In this document: positions 12,001-22,600 of the stretch, one piece after another
How positions within the stretch are numbered: position 1 is the first letter of the stretch
Layout of the letters: each line of letters starts with the position of its first letter
Source: Trichostrongylus colubriformis
Lineage: Eukaryota > Nematoda > Chromadorea > Rhabditida > Trichostrongylidae
Length of the DNA: 64,000 nucleotides
Direction: 5' to 3'
NCBI GenBank assembly: GCA_963978905.1
Contig: OZ022257.1
Span: 28,039,274-28,103,273, forward strand
Position numbers and translations under genes: made by a program
The notes under the pieces: model-generated
Database searches by the model: none
Told to the model about the DNA's origin: nothing
Seen by the model: only the letters and a program-made list of their open reading frames with translations

Positions 12001-13429
12001 TGGGTGTTACTAGAAATCAGATCACTGCACTATAAGAGGGAAAGCAAAACTGAATTCTAGACAAGCAATTATGTAGGCGCCACCCGTCACTGCACCACTT
12101 CCGCCCAAATGCCCATAGACGTTATGGGTATGGTAAGGAGAAAGTAGCGTACCAACGGATGGCGTGCGCTCACCACTCTCCTGGTGCGGGGCTCACATCC
12201 CTCATCAATGCTCGCCAAGGCCAACCAAGCCTTCCGTCCTTCCGGAGTGGGTGAATTGGTGCCCCACTCGTGTGTGAGTATAGAAGCAGTGCCTGTACAT
12301 CCCGTAGTCCCCGCAATTCATGGTTCGGGCCAAATCGCTTTCATCGCCACCACGATTCTAAATGGAATTTGAATGTGCGGTACATAGTACTGACTAGTAC
12401 TGGAGGTGTTAATTTTCATCCTTTTTACGGGCATTTGAGGACAATCGCCCGGCATAAGGAGGAAGAAATCCAGAATGGGTGACCAGCTGTAAGAAGAATG
12501 CATTGTAAAATTGCTACGACCAACCGGGACATCCATCCCCCTAAACTTCGAGTTGCTGTCCAACACGCTCGTAGCGTCCTATAATGTTTAATTTTCAGCG
12601 AAGTTTCACCGGGCTTCACTTCTGTTGACGTGTTGCGGCTGCGAGATGATCATGGTATCATAGTATATGATAAACCACAGGATGCTGTCGCAATCAGCGG
12701 CATTAGTCGAGACTCACTTGGTGAAACAGCTGACGATTTCCGGCCACGCCAGGTAGTTACATTGCAGGCTGTGCTTTATTATACATCAAACCCTATTTAC
12801 TTACAACCTCGGCAAAAATGCTCACTTTTCTCAATGCTCTGACTAAAGCGCTAAATGAGACCAAGGGCTGCAATTTGTAATCCGTATGCCAATTCCTCGA
12901 CAGAAATATGGAAATACTTGTGATTTCATAATTGCCCCCTCTTTTGAACCTCTCGGTCCATCTCTTTTGACGACGCGTGCTCTGGAGTTTTCACCAAAAA
13001 TGAGCCACCAAAGGTTCACCGTTTATCTAAGTATGACATAGCATACCATTAATTCACACCACTGGAAGACGAGGTTGTTTACATCAGGGCGCGATGATGC
13101 AGCCCATTAGAAATGAGCCTAAAAAGAATAAATGGGAAGGGCAATCTCGTCGAATGTCAAAAGTTTTGTACCATTTTGAATAACTAATAATTGACACTGC
13201 ACCATGACTGATAAATCCGAACAGGTAAAAAATTGCGGTGCACAGTGCGCACTCGATTTGCTGTTACAGTGCGCACTCGATTACGGCCATTTCCATGATT
13301 TCAAGATTTCGGATTTTGCGCAATAACTTGAAAATTTTTATTTTTTTTTTTGGGTACTACAAAGAATTAACTTTCCACAGAAATAACCAGCAAGGAGTGG
13401 TTTTGTTCCAGGACACAACAAGGGTATGA
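1..13429 (+). CDS. nhx-2: Na+/H+ exchanger (SLC9/NHE family), 3' half of gene; 5' end outside window
   Basis: Plasma-membrane antiporter that exchanges Na+ for H+. Exons seen: 1-163, 6088-6228, 6414-6503, 6807-6877, 9840-9972, 10040-10128, 12599-12752 and 13412-13429. All junctions have GT/AG ends and matching phases, giving about 285 residues in the window. The first exon encodes hydrophobic NHE helices ([12 protein letters not shown]). The second carries the family signature [12 protein letters not shown]. The third and fourth give the membrane-proximal tail, with [14 protein letters not shown] matching the NHE motif GIEDICGHxGHHHW. The rest is a charged cytoplasmic tail. The last exon encodes only DTTRV, a class I PDZ-ligand-like ending. 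NHE identity is firm. The nhx-2 symbol rests on the neighbouring SPATA20 and cdk-11 genes, which I recall lie near nhx-2 in C. elegans. Large introns hold a BEL element and other repeats. Confidence 0.88.
164..747. other. Intron sequence between exchanger exon and BEL element
   Basis: This is the left part of the 5.9 kb exchanger intron. Short ORFs here show no family resemblance. Nothing else was recognised. Confidence 0.5.
748..1187 (-). repeat. BEL element 3' LTR
   Basis: Direct copy of 4405-4851. On the plus strand it begins TGGTAGGTGACC and ends GTCCACAACA. It contains a tandem duplication of about 60 bp near 848-965 (unit core GTGGGCGGACCCACTACAT), also present in the other LTR. It differs from the other LTR by about five substitutions and a few short indels. 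Confidence 0.9.
1285..2125 (-). pseudogene. Env-like ORF of the BEL element, membrane-anchored, truncated
   Basis: An open frame runs from the gag stop (about 2125) to 1285, about 280 codons. The clearest part is the last 191 residues. It is Cys- and Asn-X-Ser/Thr-rich, like an extracellular domain, followed by a hydrophobic segment (core [16 protein letters not shown]) and a short tail. Position 3' of gag, near the 3' LTR, and these traits fit the C-terminal part of an envelope glycoprotein of nematode BEL elements. The N-terminal part is missing. Assignment is by architecture, not by a recognised domain. Confidence 0.5.
2114..3858 (-). pseudogene. BEL gag, damaged at its N-terminus
   Basis: The open part is 2114-3714 (about 530 codons). 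It has a coiled-coil-like start and then a DUF1759-like capsid core ([48 protein letters not shown]). Cys/His clusters follow: [12 protein letters not shown], the zinc knuckle [14 protein letters not shown] (CX2CX4HX4C), and [14 protein letters not shown] likely true start ([15 protein letters not shown]) lies upstream at 3858, but stop codons near 3714-3730 separate it from the main frame. Gag packages the element RNA. Confidence 0.8.
3885..4380 (-). repeat. Tandem hairpin repeats in the BEL 5' leader
   Basis: About nine imperfect units of roughly 45-65 nt. On the plus strand each begins near TCTGGTTCCTC or TCTGGTTTCTC and is followed by GAGAGGACTCGCG-like sequence. The CTC...GAG parts can pair within each unit. 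They lie between the primer site and gag, where packaging signals are expected. Confidence 0.7.
4388..4401 (-). other. Primer-binding site matching tRNA-Gly(GCC)
   Basis: The minus strand reads TGGTGCATCGGCCG, 3 nt inside the 5' LTR. It is complementary to the 3' end of eukaryotic tRNA-Gly(GCC), CGGCCGATGCACCA including CCA. This fixes the element's orientation. Confidence 0.8.
4405..4851 (-). repeat. BEL element 5' LTR
   Basis: Direct copy of 748-1187 with the same ends (TG...CA on either strand). It carries the same internal 60-bp duplication, with a small extra insertion (ATACAT) in the first unit. Confidence 0.9.
4870..5411 (+). repeat. Dispersed repeat, copy 1
   Basis: Shares long stretches with 8760-9260 in the same orientation, for example CTAAGAAGGCTATCTGTGGC, CATTCCCTTGTGTTTACTTG and CACTAGGCATCTCGACTTTC-like blocks. 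No coding capacity was recognised. It lies next to the BEL element in the exchanger intron. Confidence 0.7.
5412..6087. other. Intron sequence, nothing recognised
   Basis: End of the first exchanger intron. A 112-codon minus-strand ORF (5743-6081) is hydrophobic but resembles no family I know and has no splice context. Confidence 0.4.
6878..8759. other. Exchanger intron without recognised features
   Basis: About 1.9 kb of the 6878-9839 intron. It is AT-rich, with a GC-richer patch at 8040-8440 that could be old repeat sequence. No ORF or hairpin could be assigned. Confidence 0.4.
8760..9260 (+). repeat. Dispersed repeat, copy 2
   Basis: Partner of 4870-5411. It also contains internal short duplications: ACGGTGCAACGRATAAGAGC occurs at about 8640 and 8847, and CTCACTCCGAGAAAAAGATG at 8691 and 8991. 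Confidence 0.7.
9461..9580. repeat. Long hairpin (inverted repeat)
   Basis: Arms 9461-9500 and 9541-9580 pair almost throughout; they share ACCATATACCTTCCAGTCGA and its complement. The 40-nt loop is a C-run and a G-run. It looks like a small foldback insertion in the exchanger intron. Confidence 0.8.
10190..10345 (+). repeat. Dispersed repeat with tRNA-like segment, copy 1
   Basis: Shares GTGAATTGGTRCC.ACTCGTGTG, ACATCAATG and GGTGCACGGATCAAGTCCC-like blocks with 12140-12300. The GGATCAAGTCCC part resembles a pol III B box, so a tRNA-derived SINE is possible but not shown. Confidence 0.45.
10730..12060. repeat. GC-rich segment of probable repeat origin inside exchanger intron
   Basis: Much more GC-rich than the flanks. 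It contains three C-runs in a shared context (ATGCGACCCCCCC at about 11239, 11268 and 11522-11565) and several chance ORFs on both strands with proline/arginine-rich translations. No transposase or RT motif was recognised. Flanking copies of a shared repeat (10190-10345 and 12140-12300) suggest it sits inside a composite insertion. Confidence 0.4.
12140..12300 (+). repeat. Dispersed repeat with tRNA-like segment, copy 2
   Basis: Partner of 10190-10345: GATGGCGTGCGCTCACCA, then GGTGCGGGGCTCACATCCC, ATCAATG and GTGGGTGAATTGGTGCC. Confidence 0.45.
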
Positions 13430-13460
13430 CAGCAAGAAGAAGCAGAAGAGATATATAATT

Positions 13461-13466
13461 TTTATT
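13461..13466 (-). terminator. Candidate polyadenylation signal of SPATA20
   Basis: AATAAA on the minus strand about 200 nt past the SPATA20 stop and only about 30 nt past the stop codon of the convergent exchanger gene. The two 3' UTRs probably overlap. Confidence 0.45.
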
Positions 13467-13666
13467 GTTAACTGTACAAATTATATCGACTAAACTATTT
13501 CGAAAGCGCCTATTTCACTCACAAAAATTATTCTGTCAATGTCAAAGTTAAGCAGGCATACAAGAATGATTTCATCGCACCTAGTTACTCCGATCAGACG
13601 AGGTAGAATCATATGACTGACATAGTCAAATAGATTAATGTCTGGGAATCTGATAATCAGTGATAA

Positions 13667-16600
13667 TCAACTGACCAATTTTTTTAGCTCCTCTTTCAGC
13701 TCATCCAAAGAAGTTATTGGAGGGCCACAGGTGAAATTGGAACAAACAAACACTGTGGGTTCTTCTCTCTTCAGCATATCCGCATACACAGGACTACGCT
13801 GAGTGAGGAAAGAGTTATCTGAAACATTTTCCTCACGGTGAATACAAGTATTGCAGGAAACATTTCTAAAAAAAACTCGCCAGCGCTGGGGTCCAGAAAT
13901 AGAACCAAGCTGTTCCAAATATAGTGACTATTTATTTCTTTGCGTAGAGTTTTCACTGCATCATTCGACGCCACACCGACGACGACAATCTGAACTAACA
14001 GGAGATCCCGCATTATTTTAAAACAAATCGTTGCACATGCGAATCAAGAAACGCTTGGAAAACGGCACCGAGGTGAATCTTTCTCAATGCCTAGCAACAA
14101 GCTCCCTTACGAATCACACGCCGCTAGCCTGTTGCAGGACTGCTGGAACTGCACCAACTACGCACGTCATCCAGAGTGGGTGAGCAGCATAGGGAACAAT
14201 TACTCACGAGGCGCGTGCGCATTTGCTTCAAAGGTGTACATCACCTCGAACTAATCTAACCCGAGTAGAAGGGGTCTGATTAGGGAAGGGATATGTCACT
14301 GATGGGACAAATTTTAGGATAGTCCACCTATACCAACCGGCTCTATCTAAAGTTATGGGTGATCCAATTGAAGAAAATTCAGTGATTGAAGAGCACCACC
14401 TGTTATCGAGCAACCACGAGCATATACATAGCAGTGAGCAACAAAGGCACTGTCAGAAATAAGTACTGTTTACTGTAATAACATTATTCAGCTCACTATG
14501 AGATGCCACTGTAAGAGTTGCGTATAAAATGTTATGCTGTTGAATATCTAGTGACGCATTGATAACCTGGCTATCGCGATGTCAACCTTCATTTCCGCAG
14601 TGTGGTAACTTCGGCACCATGCAAACATTTGCCGTAGCCATAAAAGGCGCAAACTTCGGCGTTAGTGAAGGTGTACTCACACATTAACACTGGACTGGAC
14701 GTCAATTAAACCTTCGATGTCCCCTGAGGTGGAAGACGCAGTGTGAGAGAAACAGCTATTATGAGGAACAAGTATTTCTAAGGAAACGCCACAAAATGCA
14801 CAATTCCTATGTGGGGTGCATCTTTTTTTACTATACAAGCAAAGCCTGTGTGTGCATACCGGTTCAGCCAGAAATACAGTAGCGGTCAAAAATTTGGACA
14901 ATGAAGCAACGACCAAATTGTGTCAAATTCACAGAATAGGCATAAAATTAAGTAAGGAACACGATGTGTAACGCAGCTCATTGGAGGTGAAATTTCAAAA
15001 TTGGAACTGCTATTTATGCCAAAAGAGGCGCATCAGAAGTATGAAAGATTCAATAACAAAGAAAATCGAACCTAACAACGTCAGAATACGAGACAAAAAC
15101 TAGTACTTCGTTGGATAACCGCGTGAATCAATCAGCCTAATACCTTCCAGACATTGAACCGATCAGAGCATTTGTTCTGGACTGAGGAATCGAAGCCCAT
15201 TAATTGAACACGCAATTCTTCACCGAAATGTGTCTTGTACGACGCTCAAGTTCCTCCCAAAGGAGCTCGATCGGATTGAGGTCCGGACTTTGAGTTGGCC
15301 ACTTCATGACAGTAGTTTTCTTCCATTTTTAAATTCTAGTTCATGTATATTACTGGGTAACGCTTATTTCTCTAAACAGTATGCATATAACGGGTTTTTG
15401 GTTGCTTTTCTAGTGTGTCTTCCTCTCACCTTGATTTTAAATCCTAATGTGACGCTCTATACCACGTGAATTCAAGAACAAATGACTCAGTGAATGGTGA
15501 TACCAGAACAGGCGTAGAAGACGTAACCGCGACGGTTCTTTAGTTTTCCACCTTGATGATCACATCGAAATCAAATCGAATTCCAGAAGAAATAAAACTC
15601 CAATTCTCTTTCGCAACGTTTCAAAAAGGGGAACACTGCTCCCGCACAACGCAGGAGCAGGAGGAGTAAGATCACGACCTGAATTTACTATGTTGCGCTG
15701 TACCATCGCAATGAGTTCTACATATCGACGCATACAATCAAAACGATGCAGGTTGCTAATTTTGATGTGGGCAGAGGAATTCGCAGTGCGGCGTCCACTG
15801 CAATTTTTTTACAGTGAACTTTGAAAAGGAAAAAGCTTTTACATCTGCTGAGACTTACGCAAAAATATACGCTTTATTGTGCTTATTATTATTCCTGTGA
15901 CGATTGTAGTAAGTAGTATGAGTATTGATCCTAAAGCCATATTACTCCGTAACTTCTTTTCACCGTTATAAATTTCATCCAACCACTTTCGGTGAGCGCT
16001 AAATGGCCCACATATTCGAAGTGCACACTATATTAGAACCGGATGCATAGTTCTCAAAATAACATGCTTGGTTTTAACAAACCGATTACATTACCACAAG
16101 AAAAGGCTGGATAAAACACAAAGAAGGAATCTGCAGTCAACTAAGGAACTGAATTTCGTCTCAATTTGATCCTTGAAACCATGCATAGCTACACACTTTT
16201 CCGCAACCTGATCACTTGTTCACTCATTGCTCTTTCTTTTTCCATGGCGGACACCACAACACATGAAGTGTCATGATTAGCGATTTCCAGTGCAACGGGC
16301 TTCCACTAGCCCTAGGCGTCAAGTCCAGTATTATTGCGTGAGTGTACAGCTACTAACGCCAGAGACTGCGCTATTAAGGGTGTATGTCGTTTGGCGCAGT
16401 CCCTTGCAGCGGATTTGCCAATGAGACCCATGGGCCATTCTGTCACCCTAACGCCGATCATTCGACACATCTTCTGCAACGGATAACTCGTCCGCATCAC
16501 AGAACCTTCAGTTGTGTAGTTGACAATTGCCATACAAAGCACACACACAACATATTGTACAAACATATTGCCGTCAAACAAAAACTGCGAAGTATGACCT

Positions 16601-19600
16601 TTACGAACCTTATATAATTACAGGCGAACTAAGTGTGCATTCTGGTAATTTTCTACTGCTTTCGGCTTTTTTTTTTGTTTCCACTACATTTCCGACAATG
16701 GGAAACACTGCTTGTTTACTCCGAGGTAGTTGTACCACAATCATTTTTTAATACGAGCTCCCTCTTGGTAATTTGCAATGCTTCAATAAGGTGCTTTATG
16801 TGGTAGTATCACTCACGTAAATCTGAGAGCTCGGTGCTGTGGACGAGTTGCCTGACAAAGAAGATGCGTCGACTGCTCGGTGTTGGGGTGGCAACTACGG
16901 CCTATGTGCCCCATTGGCAAATTAGCTGCAAGGGGCCGCGCCAAAGGAAAGTCTCTCTGCCCTTTAGAGTCATTCCCTCACGTTCGAACAAGCCCTAATC
17001 AAAAGAAATGATCAGAAACACCACCTGACCTTAACCGAGCCCTTCACCAACCGATTGAAGTTTGGTATCATCTTTGTGAGAATGTATGGGTGCCTGAAAA
17101 GAAAACACTTCATGAATCACAGATAAAAAGCGCTCTTCGGAAGAATAAACCGCTGGACCTTGCACATTAGCACTACGACTTTGAAAATATTCAAACAAAT
17201 CCAAATGGTACAGAATTACTAACTTCGTCAGTCTGCTAGAACATGCTTGGATTATCTTCTCGGCCTTGCGCTTATATTCGCTTGTGTCTAAGAATTTGAA
17301 TAAACGCACGAGATTTCCGACGGCCACCGAATTGACGCAGGGCTCAGCACCGTCCTGGTCTAAAAACATAACGTCACGAGGGGAACCTTATCGATCACAA
17401 CATGCAGTTGCTATATCGTTGCTTCATTAGGTTAGTACATCGTACCGGATCACTTTACATTCACTGCTGTTAAAACTGCTAAAACCAGGTAAACTTTCGA
17501 ATGGGCATTTTTTTCCTCATCCATAACAGAGCCTCAACCCCGCGGTAACATGTTACCACCAGCTATGCTTTCAAGGAATCTTTCTCAAGAAGAAATGACA
17601 AGCTAATCAAAGACCGCAATTGTGTCGAGTCCCACATTAGGGGACTCGAACAGTCCTAAAGCGTGGCGGTGTGTGCATCGAAGATAGTTCTGGTGCATAG
17701 ACGATCGATGAATATAAGGGTGAAATAACAAAAATATAAAACGAAAACCAAATTTTATAAAGTGCGGAACTTATGGACCACCCTACAGTCGCTCCGAAAT
17801 ACACTTGTCCCTCGAAATCAATCGAAGCAATTAAGGAGGCAAGTGAACACCATACTTTTTCGTTTCGAATCCATCGCCGGATTTATGAGGTCAACGTACG
17901 TAGTCACTCACTACGACGAAATTTACATAAATTTTTTATTACTTCATCTCAAAGTATCGCTCAGCCTTTTTCTCTCCGTCTCACATCAGGGACCTAACTG
18001 ACTTCATGATAGCTTCATAATTCCAGATTTTGAAACCTTTTTGGGAAGCACGACCCTAAGCCTCTACTTTAGTCGGAATTTCTCTCAAAATGTGATGTCC
18101 GTTCTCCTTTTTGTCCTTAGGAAATTCCAGTGGGGCCTAGTGGGTTGAAATCTCCATGACGTCCGTCGCGACTTCATGTAATGACCTCATTTCCTGAAGT
18201 TCTCTCTTACTCGTTTGTCATTATTTATCCTTGTTTTTTTCACTGTGTCCCAGAAGTACAAATTCACTTTATACCTCTGGAAGGGAACGAAAATTCCCTT
18301 CCGAATTTTGACCAGTAATACCTGATGGCTGTCGCGACCAAACACACCAACGAAACTTTGAAAGAAGAATCCCAAAATTTCTGTCTACCTTTGTGTCAAA
18401 ATTATAGATTCTTTTAGGATTACAAACTTTTTCAGCGATAAGCCGACCAGAGCATACAATAACAACAAAAACATTCAAAGATTTTCCTCTCATTGAAATC
18501 ACTTCAGTCATCCGCTACAGCATGCTTTGGACAAGTCGCGTAATCGCTCCTAGCGGCACCCTTCAGCTCCGGAACCTTTGACAGAAGCACTATAGCGCTG
18601 AAATTCGAGGCGCACCGATAAAAATCATGGTAACCAATCATTCCGGAAAACGTCTTGGTAAGCAATGGAGCATGCGATGTGTGATGCCTACTATCGTGCC
18701 CTTTCCAACGCGAGAGACTGCGGCCCAAATCATAACACTAACACCAGCGAATTGCACCTCAGGAAGTAGCGTGACTACCTCCTTAAATCCTTCTATTAAC
18801 TTCCCGAACTGTCCGGTATATCAGAATTAAACTTCTTCTCAACAAAAAGAATCGCCTGCAATGTTATACTAATCCTCCGCGAATATGTCGACAAAGTTAC
18901 CTTGCAAACTACCCCATCCCATTGATGCATCCAGTTTACATGCTCCTAGGCATAAAAGGACCCGGGCCTAGATGTGCACGCTCATAAGATATAGATCGGA
19001 CAGTGTTTTTCGACACCTAAGGTATCAGTTACCTGCAAAGCGGTCGCACCCCTTTGTGGAATTAGACGCAGCGTAAGGCCGCGTTCATATTTTGCGCACC
19101 GGCGTGGGTGCTCAAAATATGAACGCGGCCCAAGGAACCCGACGCTTTTGCCTCCCAGAAAGTTGTCGTGGTATTCCACTTCCCTTTTTCGTGTCGCACA
19201 GGTCATGCTGCGGCAGAAATTACTGATCAAGTTGAGGAATAGGCCAATCTTCCTTTGAATATTGTGGTTGCTGACTCCTAAAACCTTGTGATTCCGGACT
19301 TGTTCCCTTTCGTGCTCGGATGAGTGTATTCCCCGTGGCATAGCAATGTAGAACAAACCAGACAAAAAGCATCAACACATCGATTAGACATTCCCCTTTG
19401 ATATAAGCAAGGCACAAAAGCCGAGAAGTATGCTATGAGTGAACCTATATCTTTGAGACACTGTGATTTTTGAAAAAAAAAACAAACGAAAATCTTGCGA
19501 TTCTTTGTTTCCATTTTCACTCACGAGTTTGGTCGCGGCTACCACGAGGCGCCAACAGTAAGAGTTAGAAGGGGTATTGTTGATCTATTCTCGAGATAGT

Positions 19601-22600
19601 GCTTAAAAATAAGGTGAGCCCATACTTCTGGGACACAATGTGTGCCATTTTTCCTTCCCTCTCAATCCACCCCCCACTATGTCACACCATGCTCATTTAG
19701 TATGGTCTTAGATTAACTCCTGGCCAGGGTTAAGCTTGATGTTGAGGAAAACTTTTGAAAAATGTGGCCTCCTCCCCCTTCCCAGACGGCATTTCTGTTG
19801 CATGTATCTTCCTTAAACAGGAGAGAACTTCCCGTCGATCAAGAAAAATTTAAAAAAACGACACCCCTATTTTCCATCCCCAGATGTGACCCCTTCTCCT
19901 CAAAATTCCTCAATCAACGCCTAACCCTGCTCCTAACCATTTTCATCGGTCATCACTACTTCCACGGTCCCACTGGCATCAGGGATACGATATTGTAGCA
20001 TTTGACATTGTTATCAACTGCTATCCGCACTGGACACTTCACGAAGTTGCTGTGAACCTAGAACGGTAGTCGTATACTATGCGACAAGAATCAAGAGACA
20101 TTAGCGCATCCTCGCTCAAAGCTCAAATCCTTAGCAGACACCCCTCCTCTGGCGCGCAATAAAGAGTAGTGCGGATTACGGCGGGATATCAGAATGGAGA
20201 TGGTGTAAGTTGTATTGAGTTCAAAATTATAGGCTGAGAGCGCTTTACATTCAGATGAAATCGTGTTGATCATTCACCGTCTGCTACATGGCACCCCAGT
20301 ATTTTGGGCGATCAGCAGCGTAAAGCCATCACTTCAGGTACTGGTCCATGTACTGCTTTTCCTCGTCCTGAACAAGAACAGGAGTATGAACCACCTGCGA
20401 AATCAGGGCGGACGGGGACCATTTTTCCTGCTCGTTTGGCTCTCTTCTTCACTGTAATCTATTTGGCATCTTTCTTTCATATTTGATCTCATCGCGAAAA
20501 ATATCATCAGTGAGTGCAAACATATGCGTACAAGCCAGACAGAAAGACCTGACATATGCTCTTCTTGCACTAGCCAGTTAAGTTTTGATGACTTCCAAAA
20601 TATGCCTAGAAATTAACGCCAAAAAGCGGGCTATGAGTGAAACAATTCAGCAGAAGAGCAAGAAGTAGATAAACCAGAAAACAACGAAACTGACCATCCA
20701 TCACGCGTATTTTCACATCACCTTGTTCACGGCCGACATAATACCCGGTCTCCTTCTCAGTATCCCAGAAAAGCGTGTCCTTCAACGTGCTCGTTTAGGT
20801 TGGTCAACCAACACATATATGCACTTCCTCAAAGACATACCATCGCACTCTGCAGGTGTTCTGCTATCTTCAAATACTCTAAATTTGCAGTCACTTGGTA
20901 GAGATCTAAGAGACCTTGAATAAGGAAAGCGTAGTCGTCGGAAAATGCATGAATTGGAGGGTTACTGAAAGCATCAATTTCGATTTCACAGTGCACACAA
21001 CAGTGAAAAACCTACGCGGTTTCCACACTGCCATCATCTCCTCTGTAGGCTGCCCGCAATAGCTGCCCATTTTCATCCATCAAATATCGCTTCACGAATT
21101 CGACCGTCTCCACAGCTCGCTCAATGTAATTCTCGCATACCAGCGCAAGTCCTGCCTGAATCAAATTTTATCCAATGATGTTGAAAATAGATATGTGACA
21201 CTGTCTTATTGTTCATCAGCCGTTCTCAATTATCTTCAAATCCCTCAGCACCAACTGCCGACAATAGGGCCATTTCCTCTCACTATTCTCCCAGCTTATT
21301 CTCATACCAGTATCGCACAGCACTGGCGCGAATAAACGATGATAATGTTCAACCGACTTGAAGAAGTCCATATCGCATGATTTCACATTGTGATGGGCGC
21401 AGTACCAAGCGCTTGCTCAACTGGTCTCCCTACAAAAGCCTGTCACTATTTGGAACTCCACGTACTTTACCAGTCGTAGGGTTTCCTTTTATTTCTTCTG
21501 TGTAACGATGTACGTTCAGTCGCCGAATGTTTAGTGGTTTAGCCTAGTGTTTATCAATAATCTATTCATTTTTTCGGAGGTCAAGATGATTCAGGACTAT
21601 CAATGTAAATGGATTAGGATTGAGATGTGGTGTTTTCCATTAATTATTTGACACATTGGTTGAAGTGGTCACTGTTCTAATAGTTCAGAGACCGACGGTT
21701 TTGCGTTCGATTGCTTCGACTAAGAGCCAATTTTTTACTCAGTGAGCATCTAATTCTTGCATGTTGGTGGTAGATCCGTATGCCAGTTATCGATGCCTAT
21801 CGTTTTTGTAAGCATGCACCACTATTCTGAATTTCACACAACCCAGCGGTCAATACCAAATGTTGTTGCTGGTACCGCATGAGGAAATGATTCACTTGCA
21901 TGATATCACATATATAGATCGTTATCGTCACCATTATTTGGACGCTAGGGAATCCAGCGGTCGATAGATCGGCAAAAGATCGGCAAATCAAAACATAAAC
22001 AAAATATGTTCACCCAATGGCACTGTTCATCAGACGCGTTCATTGTAGCAGTCGCAAAGTTCAGCGCAGTACTGGACTTGTCCCAACCCACTTCCTAACG
22101 ACTCTTATCAGCGCTGAGCAGTCGTTATCACATTCAATTCGTCACCATTAAGGTCCCCATACCATCTCCTACAACAACTATGAGTTTGGACAGTCCACTA
22201 TCTGTTGAGAGAGAAAACGAATTTTACGACAAATGCCTTTTGATGCTCCTTATCGAATCTTGTCAACCATTATCAAGCTGGATCACTCACCATCAAAGTC
22301 CTCGTCCCACTCCGCAAGACACCTATGCGTATGAAGCTCCAAGATCAATGCGAAAAGAGACGAATTCGACGACTCCAGCCTTTTTACGCTTCTCATCGAA
22401 CCTTATCAACCGTTATCAATGCGGGTCACCCATCATTAATGTGCCCGTCCCAACCTTCAAACCTTCAAAACACCTGCGAATATCGGCGCTCTGAAATCCG
22501 AAAGGCGAAACGGATTTAGCAACATTTGCCTTTTGAGGCTCCTTATCAGCCCTTATTAGTTGTTATCAGAACCGGTCTCCCGCCGTGCTTATCGGTTTTG

